NCBI GenBank assembly: GCA_963719275.1
Contig: CAVRBT010000007.1
Span: forward strand, 1-64,000
Reading direction: 5' to 3'
Length of the DNA: 64,000 nt
Source of the DNA: AC-32 sp963719275
GTDB lineage: Bacteria > Actinomycetota > Thermoleophilia > Gaiellales > Gaiellaceae
Below, piece after piece: positions 25,220-34,003 of this stretch (the first letter of the stretch is position 1; every line of letters starts with the position of its first letter). A program made the position numbers and the translations under genes. The notes beneath the pieces are model-generated. The model had not been told where the DNA came from. It was given only the letters and a program-made list of their open reading frames with translations, and searched no databases.

Positions 25220-26736
25220 GCCGCGACGGTCGGCTGCTCGATGCGCGGGAAAAGCGGAGCCGCGGCGACGATGCCGTCGGTCGGCGGCGTCACGCCGTAC
25301 GCGATTCGCTCGAAGCCGAGCTCGACCGGCTGCCCGAGCGCGGCAAGAATCTGCGGAGCCGTCTCCGGGAGGTACGGCGAAAGCGCGACCGCAACCGCCC
25401 GGACGCCGTCCGCGAGGTCGTAGAGCACGGCGTCGAGCTCGTCGGCCCGCGCGTCGTCCTTCGCCAGCTGCCACGGGGCGGTCGACTCGACGTAGCGGTT
25501 TAGCCACCGGACGAGCTCCCAGATCTCCTCGATCGCGCCGGTCAGATCCCACGCGTCGAAGCGCTCGACGAGCTTGCCGCGCAGCGCCTCGAGCGCGTCC
25601 TCGAGCTCCTCGTTCGGGCGCGCCGGCGCGACTCGGCCGTCACGGTACCGGGCGATCATCGCGGTCGTTCGCGAGACGAGGTTGCCGAGGTCGTTCCCGA
25701 GCTCCCGCTCGTACCGCTCATGCAGTGCCTCTAGCGACGTGTTCCCGTCCTGGCCGAACGACACCGACCGCAGCGCCCAGAAGCGGACCGCGTCTACGCC
25801 GTACACGTCGACGAGGTCGAGCGGGTCGAGCGCGTTGCCGAGCGACTTCGAGATCTTCCGGTCCTCCAGCAGCAGCCAGCCGTGGACGAACAGCTGCTTC
25901 GGAACCTGGTAGCCCGCCGCGAGCAGCAGCGCCGGCCAGTACACGCAGTGGAAGCGAAGGATGTCCTTGCCCAGGAGGTGGCGTGCCTCCGGCCAGAACT
26001 GCTCGCGCAGATCCTCGCCGTCCCGCGCGTACGTGAGAGCGCTGAGGTAGTTGATGAGGGCGTCTACCCAGACATAGGTGACCTGTCCTTCGTCCCAGGG
26101 AATCGGCACGCCCCACGGCTGGCCGGCCCGGCTAACGCTGAAATCCTCGAGCCCGCCCTCGATGAAGCTGCGCGCCTCGTTGTAGCGGTTGCGTGGGAGC
26201 ACGAAGTCGGGCCGCTCGTCGTAGAGCTCGAGCAGGCGGTCCTGATACGCCGAGAGGCGGAAGAAGTAGTTCGTCTCCTCGATCCGCTCGGGAGGGATCC
26301 CGTGCTCGGGACACAGGCCGTCGACCAGGTCGACCTCGCTCTTGAACTCCTCGCAGCCGACGCAGTACAGGCCGCTGTAGACGTCCTGGTAGATGTCGCC
26401 GTTGTCGTAGATGCGCTGCAGGAACTCCTGCACCAAGCGGTGATGGCCCTCGTCGGTCGTGCGGATAAAGAAGTCGTACTCGGCACCAACCCGCTCAGGC
26501 AGCGCCCGCCACTGCTCGACGATCTCGTCGACGTACGCCTTCGGATCGAGCCCCTGTTCCTCGGCGACTCGGTAGACCTTGGACGCGTTCTCGTCGGTGC
26601 CGGTCAGGAAGAAGGTCTCGTCCCCCCGCTGCCGGTGGTGCCGGACGAGCACGTCCGCAGCAATCGTCGTGTACGCGTGACCGATGTGCGGCGCAGCGTT
26701 CACGTAGTAGATCGGTGTCGTCAGGTAGTAGCGCAT
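25216..26736 (-). CDS. metG: Methionyl-tRNA synthetase
   Basis: Charges tRNA-Met. Class I synthetase with HIGH motif (YYVNAAPHIGHAYTT) and KISKS (LEDRKISKSLGN), the connective peptide with CVGCEEF and CPEHG, WDEGQVTYVWVDALINY, and the anticodon-binding helices (STAPWQLAKDD). The 506-residue form lacks the C-terminal tRNA-binding domain, as in many Actinobacteria. The ATG at 26736 is preferred to a TTG at 26745: on the minus strand TATCAT lies eight bases before it, allowing a leaderless start. The upstream M23 frame overlaps the first 240 bases of this gene. Confidence 0.95.
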   Translation of the reverse strand: MRYYLTTPIYYVNAAPHIGHAYTTIAADVLVRHHRQRGDETFFLTGTDENASKVYRVAEEQGLDPKAYVDEIVEQWRALPERVGAEYDFFIRTTDEGHHRLVQEFLQRIYDNGDIYQDVYSGLYCVGCEEFKSEVDLVDGLCPEHGIPPERIEETNYFFRLSAYQDRLLELYDERPDFVLPRNRYNEARSFIEGGLEDFSVSRAGQPWGVPIPWDEGQVTYVWVDALINYLSALTYARDGEDLREQFWPEARHLLGKDILRFHCVYWPALLLAAGYQVPKQLFVHGWLLLEDRKISKSLGNALDPLDLVDVYGVDAVRFWALRSVSFGQDGNTSLEALHERYERELGNDLGNLVSRTTAMIARYRDGRVAPARPNEELEDALEALRGKLVERFDAWDLTGAIEEIWELVRWLNRYVESTAPWQLAKDDARADELDAVLYDLADGVRAVAVALSPYLPETAPQILAALGQPVELGFERIAYGVTPPTDGIVAAAPLFPRIEQPTVAA

Positions 26737-27781
26737 CGCCGTCAATGATACGAGCGGGCCTGTGCTGCTTCCGCGCGCGGTATCGCCACGCCGCCGCAGC
26801 AGCTGCCGCGAGCATCGCGGCGACGATTCCCGCCACCAGCGGCTGCGGAAAGCCGCGGCGTGCCGGGCGCTCGACAGCGCTCAGCGCGATCCGATCCGGC
26901 CGAGGCGGCGCCACGAACGCGTGGGGAACGGCAACCGGCGCAGCGCGCCCCGCCCGCCGAGGCGCGGGCAGAGCTTCGTCCGTCGGCACCGACGCGATGG
27001 GCCGCGCGGACTGCGTCGACTCCTCGTGCGGCTCGCCACGAGACTCTGGAGCAGAGGTCGCGGCCCGCGCCTTAGCAACGACATGCATCGTCGACTCCAC
27101 CCGGGGTACGCGCGGCTGAGCCCACGGCCGCGGCGATGTGCGAGCCCGTGGCCGCACCGGCGCAGGTCGCGGTTCCGCGACCGGCCGGGCCTCGGCCGGC
27201 GGCGCGATCACGACCGGAGCCGGCGGGGGAGGAGGCGCAGGCGCCGTCCTTGGCACCGGCTCCGGCGCAGGCGGCTCGCCCGGCGGCGGTGGCTGTACAA
27301 GCGGCGGCAGGAAGAGGAGCGGGTCGACGTACCCCTCCGGCTCGGCGGCTCGGCGGACGCCCAGATGCACGTACGGGACGGGCTGCTCGGGCACGCCGCT
27401 CGGTCCGACGGAGGCGACCGCGTCCCCTTCGCGCACCGGCGCCCCGCGCCCGACAGACACGGAGCCGAGATGGAGCAGCGTGACGGAGTAGCCGTCAGGC
27501 GTCTGGATCGCGAGCGTCCGTCCGCCAGTCGGCACGACCCCGGCGAACGAGACGACGCCGCCCGTCGGCGCGCCCACCGTGGCGCCGGCCGCCGCGCCGA
27601 TGTCGATCCCGCGGTGGAAACCACCCGCGTACGGATCGGAGCCGAAGCTGAACGCGTGCAGAACCGGCCCCTGCACCGGCCAGGACCACCCGTTCGCCGT
27701 TGCGGGCGCGACGAGCGCGGCCGCCGCGACGCAGCACGCGAGTCGCGCGAACAGCGAGCCGATCTGTTGCCAGTTCTGCAA
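26495..27781 (-). CDS. Secreted M23-like (LytM) peptidase with Pro-rich region and C-terminal membrane helix
   Basis: Signal peptide (LACCVAAAALVAPATANG), then an M23/LytM domain at about residues 30-150: GFHRGIDIGAAAG carries the HxxxD zinc ligands, LLHLGSVSVGRGAPVREGD is the middle motif, and VPYVHLGVRR replaces the usual HLHFEVR, keeping only the second His, so catalytic activity is uncertain. A long Pro-rich spacer (about 160-215) leads to a membrane helix (QPLVAGIVAAMLAAAAAAAWRY) and a basic stop-transfer. The frame then runs 80 more residues inside metG in another phase; that part looks non-natural (Arg/Pro-rich), so the true end is probably near 26745 and an indel may have removed the stop. 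Cell-wall remodelling role inferred. Confidence 0.75.
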   Translation of the reverse strand: MQNWQQIGSLFARLACCVAAAALVAPATANGWSWPVQGPVLHAFSFGSDPYAGGFHRGIDIGAAAGATVGAPTGGVVSFAGVVPTGGRTLAIQTPDGYSVTLLHLGSVSVGRGAPVREGDAVASVGPSGVPEQPVPYVHLGVRRAAEPEGYVDPLLFLPPLVQPPPPGEPPAPEPVPRTAPAPPPPPAPVVIAPPAEARPVAEPRPAPVRPRARTSPRPWAQPRVPRVESTMHVVAKARAATSAPESRGEPHEESTQSARPIASVPTDEALPAPRRAGRAAPVAVPHAFVAPPRPDRIALSAVERPARRGFPQPLVAGIVAAMLAAAAAAAWRYRARKQHRPARIIDGDALLPDDTDLLRERCAAHRSRVHDDCCGRARPAPPAAGGRDLLPDRHRRERVQGLPSRRGTGARSEGVRRRDRRAVAGAA

Positions 27782-27827
27782 ACCGCGGTTTACGGTAGCA
27801 GGCGGCCTCAGCCGTTGTCAAATCTGA

Positions 27828-28628
27828 TTACAGAGAGGAGCGGTAGAGCCGGTTTCGCGCGACCCCCGTCAGCTTCGAGACGACCCCCGCCGCCCGCCGA
27901 CGTGGCACCCCTGCGTCGACGAGCTCCGCGACCGCCTCCTCGGCCCCGGCTTCGTCCGGAGACACGGCCGCTTCGCCGAGCACGAGCGTGACCTCGCCGC
28001 GCACCGCCTCCGGGAATCGCTCAGCGAGCTCCGCGACGGTGCTGCGGGTGACCTGCTCGAACCGTTTCGTCAGCTCACGGCAGACCGCGGCCGGACGGTT
28101 TGGGATCACGCGCGCGAGAACCCGAAGGGAGCGCGGCAGCCGCTGCGGCGACTCGAACGCCACCACAGCCCACGGGCGGCGCGCAAGCTCTTCACCGAGC
28201 TCCAGGAGCGCGCGCTCCCCTCGCGGCAGGTAGCCGAGAAACTGGTACTGCTCGCCGACCAGGCCGCTCGCGACGAGCGCGGTCTCGACCGCCGACGGCC
28301 CCGGGAGCACCGTCACGTCGATGCCCGTCTCCAACGCCGCCCGCACGAGGCGCGCACCCGGGTCGTTGACCCCCGGCATCCCCGCGTCGCTCACGAGGGC
28401 GATCCGCTCGCCGGCCCCGAGCCGCGGCAGCAACTCGGCGGTCCGCTTCGCCTCGTTGTGCTCGTGGTAGGAGAGCAACCGCGCGGAGACTCCGTGCCGT
28501 TCCAGCAGCGCCCGGGTGTGCCGAGTGTCCTCCGCTAGCACGACGTCGGCCTCGGCGAGCTCGCGCAGCACGCGCAGCGTCACGTCTTCCAGGTTCCCGA
28601 TCGGCGTCGCGCAGACGGCGAGCGGCAC
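27828..28628 (-). CDS. rsmI: 16S rRNA (cytidine1402-2'-O)-methyltransferase
   Basis: RsmI of the tetrapyrrole-methylase (SPOUT-unrelated) fold, methylating C1402 of 16S rRNA in the decoding centre. Visible: LAVCATPIGNLEDVTLRVL, VVLAEDTRHTRALLERHG, SYHEHNE, ALVSDAGMPGVNDPG, VLPGPSAVETALVASG, FLGYLPRG, AFESPQRLPRSL and CRELTKRFEQ. The 266-residue length is normal. Two bases separate it from the upstream ROK gene, so they are one unit. Confidence 0.95.
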   Translation of the reverse strand: MPLAVCATPIGNLEDVTLRVLRELAEADVVLAEDTRHTRALLERHGVSARLLSYHEHNEAKRTAELLPRLGAGERIALVSDAGMPGVNDPGARLVRAALETGIDVTVLPGPSAVETALVASGLVGEQYQFLGYLPRGERALLELGEELARRPWAVVAFESPQRLPRSLRVLARVIPNRPAAVCRELTKRFEQVTRSTVAELAERFPEAVRGEVTLVLGEAAVSPDEAGAEEAVAELVDAGVPRRRAAGVVSKLTGVARNRLYRSSL

Positions 28629-28630
28629 TG

Positions 28631-29593
28631 CTACGTCCCCGCGTCGAGCGCCTCGAAGGCGATCATTCCGGCACCGATCACGCCCGCGTCGCCACCGAGC
28701 TGCGCTTGCACGATCCGCAGGGTGTCTCGCCCGGGCGGGAGCGCGTCCTGGGCGAGCACGTCGCGCGCGGACCCGAGCAGGAACTCGCCCGCCGCCTCCC
28801 CGAAGCCCCCGCCGATCACCACCAGCTCTGGCTCGAGCGCGTTCACGAAGCTCGCGATCGCCGCGCCGAGGTAACGACCCACCCCGGCGAGCGCGTCCAA
28901 AGCCGCGGACTCACCGGCTGCGGCCCGCCGCACCAGATCGTGCGCGTCGGAGCCGGGCCCGAAATGCTCGCGTGCCAGCTCATCCGCAGCGACACCCGTC
29001 GCGAAGGACTCGAGGTGCCCGCGCCCGCCGCAGCGACAGGGCGGCCCGTCGAGCTCGACGACGACGTGGCCGAGCTCCGCCCCGCTGCCCGTCGCTCCGC
29101 GGTACGGCTTCCCGTCGAGAATCAACCCCCCGCCGACGCCGGTGCCGAGCGTCAGCATCACGACGTCGCGCGCACCACGCGCAGCGCCTATCCGCCACTC
29201 GGCGATCGCCGCGGCGTTGCCGTCGTTGTCGATCGCGACCGGCAAGCCGTGCTGGGCCTGCATCCGGTCGCGCAAGTCGACGTCCATGAGCGGCACATTC
29301 ACGGAAGCGACCGCGCGGCCGCGTCGCTGGTCGATCCGCGACGGGATCCCGAACCCGAGCGCCGCGACGTCCACCCCGCCCAGCAGACCCTCGACGATCG
29401 CGTCGAGCTGCGAGAGCAGCGCCTCCTCCGAAGCGACGGCCGTCGGCTGCTCCACGCGGCCCTCGATCGAGCCTTCACGGGTGACGAGCCCAGCGGCGAT
29501 CTTCGTCCCGCCGACATCGACTCCGATGACCCGAGTCTTAGCGCGCTGCGGTTCGAGCGAAGTCATCGTCGGGTCACGGTGGCCGTCCGTCAT
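28631..29593 (-). CDS. ROK-family glucokinase-like sugar kinase
   Basis: ATP-dependent sugar kinase or glucokinase of the ROK family. Visible: VIGVDVGGTKIAAGLV (phosphate-1 loop), IDNDGNAAAIAEW with the catalytic Asp, TLGTGVGGGLILDG, ELGHVVVELDGPPCRCGGRGHLESFA with the zinc-binding motif (third Cys is His), and VVIGGGFGE. About 320 residues. It has no DNA-binding N-terminus, so it is an enzyme rather than a repressor. A shorter start at 29566 (Met10) is possible. Glucose is the likeliest substrate, with no proof from context. Confidence 0.9.
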   Translation of the reverse strand: MTDGHRDPTMTSLEPQRAKTRVIGVDVGGTKIAAGLVTREGSIEGRVEQPTAVASEEALLSQLDAIVEGLLGGVDVAALGFGIPSRIDQRRGRAVASVNVPLMDVDLRDRMQAQHGLPVAIDNDGNAAAIAEWRIGAARGARDVVMLTLGTGVGGGLILDGKPYRGATGSGAELGHVVVELDGPPCRCGGRGHLESFATGVAADELAREHFGPGSDAHDLVRRAAAGESAALDALAGVGRYLGAAIASFVNALEPELVVIGGGFGEAAGEFLLGSARDVLAQDALPPGRDTLRIVQAQLGGDAGVIGAGMIAFEALDAGT

Positions 29594-29639
29594 GCGTCAT
29601 CCAAGGACGCGTAGCGTGGCGGGTACCATACGCCGCCGG

Positions 29640-30836
29640 ATGGCGGCCCCCGGCGGAGAGAAGCCCTATCGCCTCTACCGCGGCGGACGAACCAAGGGCC
29701 GCGTCCCGACGGTTGGGCGCCCGGAGAAGGCACGGCCGCGCGAGCGAGCCGACCGCGACGGCCGCAGCCGCTACCGCGGGCCCGGCCCGAAGCCTGCAGC
29801 GCGCCGGCCGCGACAGATCCGCTGGGGCCGCGAGATCGCGATCGCGCTCGTTCTGATCGTCCTGTTCTTCATCGTCTGGGGCGCGATCGGGTACCTCGTC
29901 TTCCGCGGCGGTGTCAAGGACGCGAACAAGCGGCTGCCGCAGACGGCGCAGCGCGCGCTGACGCCCGACCAGGGCAGCCTGCTCTCCAACTCGAGCGGGA
30001 TCCTCTTGCTCGGCACTGACCATTCGCTTGCGGCCTCGCGGACCGGGGACCGCCACTCGGACTCGATCACGATCCTCCGTACCGATCCCGACCACGGCCG
30101 GCTCTACTACCTCTCGATCCCGCGCGACCTGCGCACCGACATCCCGGGGTACGGCAACGCGAAGATCAACACCGCCTACCAGGTCGGCGGGCCGCGGCTT
30201 GCGATCCAGGCCGTCGAGAACGCGACCGGCCACGCGATCCCGATCAACCACGTCGTGCTCGTCGACTTCGGCGATTTCGAGGAACTGATCGATGCGGTCG
30301 GCGGGATCGACATCGTCGTCCCGAAGCGGATCCAGTCGAAGTTCGACTGCCCCTACGGCACCGAGGCCCGCTGTGCGCGCTGGCCCGGCTGGCGCTTCCA
30401 GCCCGGCAAGCAGCACCTGAACGGGCAGCGTGCGCTCATCTACTCGCGCGTGCGCAAGAACCTGCTCGACCCGGCCGAGAGCGACATCACCCGCGGCGAG
30501 CGCAACCAGCAGGTGCTGCAGGCGCTGATGAGCAAGCTCGCGAGCTTCAGCACGTTCATGAAGCTGCCGCTCATCGGCGGCGACGTGATGAAGCCGCTTT
30601 CGACCGACCTCTCGGCAAACGACTTCGCGGCCCTCGGCTGGGCGAAGTTCCGGGCGAAGCGGACGATCCACTGCCGGCTGGGCGGGACCTCGACCGGTGG
30701 TGACATCACGCCGAGCGAGAACAACGCGAACGTGATCCTGATGGTGCTCGGCAAGTCGGCCGTGCAGCCGCCCGCCCCCACCGGCGATACCTACCCGCCC
30801 GGGTGCCTGCTCGGCACGCCGAGCGCCAGGCGCTAG
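29640..30836 (+). CDS. LytR-CpsA-Psr (LCP) family phosphotransferase
   Basis: Transfers glycopolymers from lipid carriers to the cell wall. A long basic cytoplasmic N-terminus (about 60 residues, Arg/Lys/Pro rich), one membrane helix (EIAIALVLIVLFFIVWGAIGYLVF cut short here), then the extracellular LCP domain with SDSITILRTD, YLSIPRDLRTDIPGYGNAKIN, VDFGDFEELIDAVGGIDI and ALIYSRVRK holding the conserved Arg/Asp residues that bind the pyrophosphate lipid. Length 398. The ATG at 29640 is the first start not embedded in the divergent ROK gene; TACCAT lies ten bases upstream. Convergent neighbours none; the next gene is same-strand but has its own leader. Confidence 0.92.
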   Translation: MAAPGGEKPYRLYRGGRTKGRVPTVGRPEKARPRERADRDGRSRYRGPGPKPAARRPRQIRWGREIAIALVLIVLFFIVWGAIGYLVFRGGVKDANKRLPQTAQRALTPDQGSLLSNSSGILLLGTDHSLAASRTGDRHSDSITILRTDPDHGRLYYLSIPRDLRTDIPGYGNAKINTAYQVGGPRLAIQAVENATGHAIPINHVVLVDFGDFEELIDAVGGIDIVVPKRIQSKFDCPYGTEARCARWPGWRFQPGKQHLNGQRALIYSRVRKNLLDPAESDITRGERNQQVLQALMSKLASFSTFMKLPLIGGDVMKPLSTDLSANDFAALGWAKFRAKRTIHCRLGGTSTGGDITPSENNANVILMVLGKSAVQPPAPTGDTYPPGCLLGTPSARR

Positions 30837-30898
30837 AAACCCGCTGCGGACGGGGGTAAGGTCGCCGGCTCAAGGTTCTCCGACGCGAGGAGCTGCCG

Positions 30899-32584
30899 AT
30901 GCGCCAGCGATGCCGACCGCGAGCCATCTCCTACTCCCCCGTCACGCGACGCTTCAGAGAGCTGATCGCAGCCCATGCCGAGGCGGAGCGGCGCGGGCTC
31001 CCGGTCGACGAGGTCGCCGGTGAGCGGCGTAAGCGACTCGAGGGACAGCGGCGGCAGCGCGAGCTCGAGCAGGAACTGGCCGAGGAACGGCGGCTCACCC
31101 GCGGCAGGCTGCTGGCCGAGGCGACCGCCGCCGGCATGGCCCTTGCCGGTGCAGGCGTGGTCTCCAAGGCGGCCCGCGCCGCCTCGACAGCCCGGGTGGC
31201 GATCGTCGGGGCGGGGCTAGCGGGCGTCCGTTGCGCGCACATGCTCTGGACCGGCGGCTCGCGCGTCGCGTCGACCGTCTACGAGGCCGACACGACGCAC
31301 CTCGGCGGCCGCTGCTGGAGCCTGCGGGGCTACTTCGGCGACGGTCTCGTCGCCGAGCACGGTGGTGCCTTCATCAACCACGACGAGACGGCGATCCGGA
31401 ACCTGGCCAAGAACCTGGGCCTGAAGGAGGAGGTCGTGAACGGCGGCGACCTCCCCGGCGAAGACGAGATCTACTGGTTCGACGGCGGGCCTTACAGCTA
31501 CGAGGAGGCAAACGCCGACTGGCGCGCGATCGGCTACCGCGTCTTCCGGGATGCCTACAAGCTCGCCCCGTGGCCGCAGCGCTACGACGGCAACACCGCT
31601 GAAGGTCGGAGGCTGGACATGCTTTCGGTCCCGGAATGGCTCGAAGAGACCGGGATCGCCTCGAGCAGCCGCTTCGGACGCCTGCTGCTGGCGGACGTGG
31701 TCTCGGAGTACGGCGGCGACCCGAGCGACCAGCCCGCGCTGAACCTGCTCTACCTGCTCGCGTGGAACAACCAGAACTCGCTCGAGCCGCTCCCCGGCTA
31801 CGACGAGAAGTACCACGTTGCCGGCGGCAACGACCAGATCGTCTCGCGCATGCTCGCACAGCTTCCCGCGGGCACGGTCAAGCAGGGGCACGAGCTGGTG
31901 GGTCTCAAGGACAACGGGACCGGCACCTACACGCTGACCTTCCAGGTCGGGAGCAAGACGAGCCACGTGACCGCCGACCATGTGGTGCTCGCGCTGCCCT
32001 TCTCGACACTCCGCGACGTCGACCTTTCGCGCTCTGGCCTCTCGCCGCTCAAGCTGCAGGCGATTCAGCAGCTCGGGATGGGTCAGAACGCGAAGCTTCA
32101 CCTACAGGTGCAGCGGAAGACGTGGCCGCCGCTCGGCTACAGCGGTGTCAGCTACACCGACTGGGACGCCTTCTGCGTCGCCTGGGACGACTCGGTGCCA
32201 CGCGGAACGTCCGGCCCCGCGATCCTGCTCGCGTTCCCCGGCGGCTCGACGGGCGAAAACGTGCTCACCGGGGCGGCCCACGGCAAGGCGCCGACGCGGG
32301 ACGTCAACTGGTTCTTGAACCAGATCGAGCCGATCTTCCCTGGCACCTCGGCGGCGTACTCCGGCCTCGCTTACGAGGACCATTGGTCGGTCGACCCGTG
32401 GCACCGCGGCGCCTACTCGTACTGGCGCCTCGGCCAGTACACGGCGTTCGCCGGCTACGAGGGCGTGCAGGAGGGCAACGTCCACTTCGCCGGCGAGCAC
32501 ACCGACCCGGAGGAGCAGGGGTTCCTGAACGGCGCCGTCGCCTCCGGCGAGCGGGCCGCATCGGAGGTGCTGCACCAGATCTGA
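30899..32584 (+). CDS. Flavin-containing amine oxidase
   Basis: A 561-residue FAD amine oxidase. After an Arg/Glu-rich helical segment (about 15-70) and a Tat-like or hydrophobic stretch, the Rossmann motif VAIVGAGLAGVRCAHML appears at about residue 100, then ADTTHLGGRCWSLRG, AEHGGAFINHD, and the C-terminal FAD motif GNVHFAGEHTDPEEQGFLNGAVASGERAA. Start ATG is preceded by GAGGAG at a proper distance. An exported, cofactor-loaded enzyme is possible (RRLTRGRLLAEATAAGMALAGAG resembles a weak twin-arginine-type region) but not certain. Substrate unknown; polyamines or aromatic amines are family possibilities. Confidence 0.88.
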   Translation: MRQRCRPRAISYSPVTRRFRELIAAHAEAERRGLPVDEVAGERRKRLEGQRRQRELEQELAEERRLTRGRLLAEATAAGMALAGAGVVSKAARAASTARVAIVGAGLAGVRCAHMLWTGGSRVASTVYEADTTHLGGRCWSLRGYFGDGLVAEHGGAFINHDETAIRNLAKNLGLKEEVVNGGDLPGEDEIYWFDGGPYSYEEANADWRAIGYRVFRDAYKLAPWPQRYDGNTAEGRRLDMLSVPEWLEETGIASSSRFGRLLLADVVSEYGGDPSDQPALNLLYLLAWNNQNSLEPLPGYDEKYHVAGGNDQIVSRMLAQLPAGTVKQGHELVGLKDNGTGTYTLTFQVGSKTSHVTADHVVLALPFSTLRDVDLSRSGLSPLKLQAIQQLGMGQNAKLHLQVQRKTWPPLGYSGVSYTDWDAFCVAWDDSVPRGTSGPAILLAFPGGSTGENVLTGAAHGKAPTRDVNWFLNQIEPIFPGTSAAYSGLAYEDHWSVDPWHRGAYSYWRLGQYTAFAGYEGVQEGNVHFAGEHTDPEEQGFLNGAVASGERAASEVLHQI

Positions 32585-32594
32585 GCCCGCGCGG

Positions 32595-32864
32595 CTAGGC
32601 CTCGGCGGCCTTCTTCTCTTCCTTCTTCTTCGGCTCGCCGCCGCTCTCGGGGCCGGCGCCGTCCTTCGAGGGCTCCTTCTTGCGGGAGCGCCCGTAGTCG
32701 GTCGTGTAAAAGCCGGAGCCCTTGAAGTGCACCGCCACCGGGTAGAGCACGCGCTCGACCGGCCCCTCGCCGCAGACCTCGCACACCTCGGGCGGCGCAT
32801 CCCCGATGCGCTGGAGCAACTCGAAGACGTGCCCGTTCGGGCAGCGGTACTCGTAAATCGGCAT
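32595..32864 (-). CDS. FmdB-family zinc ribbon protein
   Basis: An 89-residue protein starting MPIYEYRCPNGHVFE with CEVCGEGPVERVL, i.e. the FmdB/CxxC regulatory-type zinc ribbon (first pair is CPNG-H, so one ligand is not Cys), then FKGSGFYTTDY and a Lys/Glu-rich disordered tail. The biochemical role of this family is unclear, although annotations call it a putative regulator. It is convergent with the amine oxidase gene, with ten bases between stops. Confidence 0.85.
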   Translation of the reverse strand: MPIYEYRCPNGHVFELLQRIGDAPPEVCEVCGEGPVERVLYPVAVHFKGSGFYTTDYGRSRKKEPSKDGAGPESGGEPKKKEEKKAAEA

Positions 32865-32891
32865 GAACTGGCGAAGCTTAGCGGGGTGACC

Positions 32892-33077
32892 CTACGACGC
32901 CCGCTCGCGATCCAGTGTCTCGCGGTAGCACGGCGCGTCCTCGAACGCCGCGAGGCCTGGCTGCGTCGGACGTGGCCGGGGGCGCTTGCGGCGCACCGCC
33001 GCGAGGACCGCGGAGGCGCCCACGAGACCGCCGATCACGAACGAGCGGATACGGTCGGCCTGGGTCTCGCGGTCCAT
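32892..33077 (-). CDS. Small membrane-anchored protein (61 aa)
   Basis: Starts MDRETQADRIRSFVIGG, then one hydrophobic helix (FVIGGLVGASAVLAAV) and a basic, Pro-rich tail ending in PCYRETLDRERAS. The layout (short acidic start, glycine-rich helix, Arg tail) resembles small YtxH-like membrane proteins. On the minus strand TACAAT, six bases, ATG gives a leaderless start, which supports it as a real gene despite its size. Function unknown. Confidence 0.6.
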   Translation of the reverse strand: MDRETQADRIRSFVIGGLVGASAVLAAVRRKRPRPRPTQPGLAAFEDAPCYRETLDRERAS

Positions 33078-33099
33078 GACGCGATTGTACGGTTGGCCC
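33078..33099. promoter_or_regulatory. Overlapping divergent leaderless promoters
   Basis: In 22 bases: TACGGT (33088-33093, plus) six bases before the PfkB-type gene's GTG, and TACAAT (33084-33089, minus) six bases before the small membrane-protein ATG. The two -10 boxes share the central TA. Confidence 0.5.
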
Positions 33100-33921
33100 G
33101 TGATCTCCACCCTCGGCGACGTGCTGCTGGACGTGGTCGTCCGCATGCCCGGCACCCTCGCTCCCGGTGCCGACACGCCGGTCGAGACCAGGCTCGCCAC
33201 GGGCGGCCAGGCCGCGAACGTGGCGGCGTGGGTGGTGGAGCTCGGCGGTGCCGCGCGGTGTATCGCCAAGCGCGCAGACGACGCGGCCGGGGAGCTCGTG
33301 CGCTCGCTGCTGGAAGCGCGGGGAGTCGAGCTCGTCGGGCCTCGGCTCGAGGGCTCCACGGGCGTCGTGGTCGCGCTGGTCGCCGAGGACGGGGAGCGGA
33401 CGATGGCGACCGACCGCGGCGTCTCCACCGGGTTGCGCACGGACGAGGTTGAGCCGGGCTGGCTCGAAGGCTGCGAATGGCTCCACGTCTCTGGCTACGC
33501 GCTGCTGGCAGAGCCGATCGCGGAGGCCGCGCTGGCGGCTGCGCGCCTCGCGCGCGGTCGCGGGGCTCGGATCGCGGTCGACCTGTCGTCGTGGAGCGCC
33601 ATCCGAGCGTACGGCGCCGAGGGGTTCCGCGCGAACCTCGACGCGGTCGCTCCCGACGTCGTCTTCGCCAACGAGCCCGAGTGGGAGATGGTCGGCGGCG
33701 CCTACGCGCTGGCGGAGACCGCGGTGATCAAGCGCGGCTCGCGCGGGGTCGAGGTGCGGACGGCCGAGGGCGTCGAGGAGCACGCGCCGGTCGGCGCCGA
33801 GGTGGTCGACACGACGGGCGCGGGAGACGCGCTGGCTGCCGGCTTCCTCGTCGGCGGCATCGAGCTCGGGCTGGACGCCGCGGCGCGCTGTGTCGGTCAG
33901 CTCGGAGCGGTGCCGTCGTGA
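33100..33921 (+). CDS. psuK: PfkB-family kinase, probable pseudouridine kinase
   Basis: A 273-residue ribokinase-fold carbohydrate or nucleoside kinase. Visible: LATGGQAANVAAWVVELGG (N-terminal PfkB signature) and VVDTTGAGDALAAGFLVGG (C-terminal signature with the catalytic Asp). The adjacent downstream gene is pseudouridine-5'-phosphate glycosidase, so the natural pathway is phosphorylation of pseudouridine then cleavage to uracil and ribose-5-phosphate. Assignment to PsuK rests on that context, not on residues unique to the subgroup. The GTG at 33100 is preceded by TACGGT and six bases (leaderless type). The gap to psuG is 82 bases. Confidence 0.8.
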   Translation: MISTLGDVLLDVVVRMPGTLAPGADTPVETRLATGGQAANVAAWVVELGGAARCIAKRADDAAGELVRSLLEARGVELVGPRLEGSTGVVVALVAEDGERTMATDRGVSTGLRTDEVEPGWLEGCEWLHVSGYALLAEPIAEAALAAARLARGRGARIAVDLSSWSAIRAYGAEGFRANLDAVAPDVVFANEPEWEMVGGAYALAETAVIKRGSRGVEVRTAEGVEEHAPVGAEVVDTTGAGDALAAGFLVGGIELGLDAAARCVGQLGAVPS

Positions 33922-34003
33922 CACGCTACGCGTCTGGCTTGACCCCCGATCCGTGCGCCCCGTCCACCGCCCGCCAGCCCATTCCCAAGGGACGCGCCTG
34001 ACG

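Noticed and set aside
29574..30671. Minus-strand frame opposite the LCP-family gene
   Set aside because: Antisense shadow of a gene with clear LytR-CpsA-Psr motifs.
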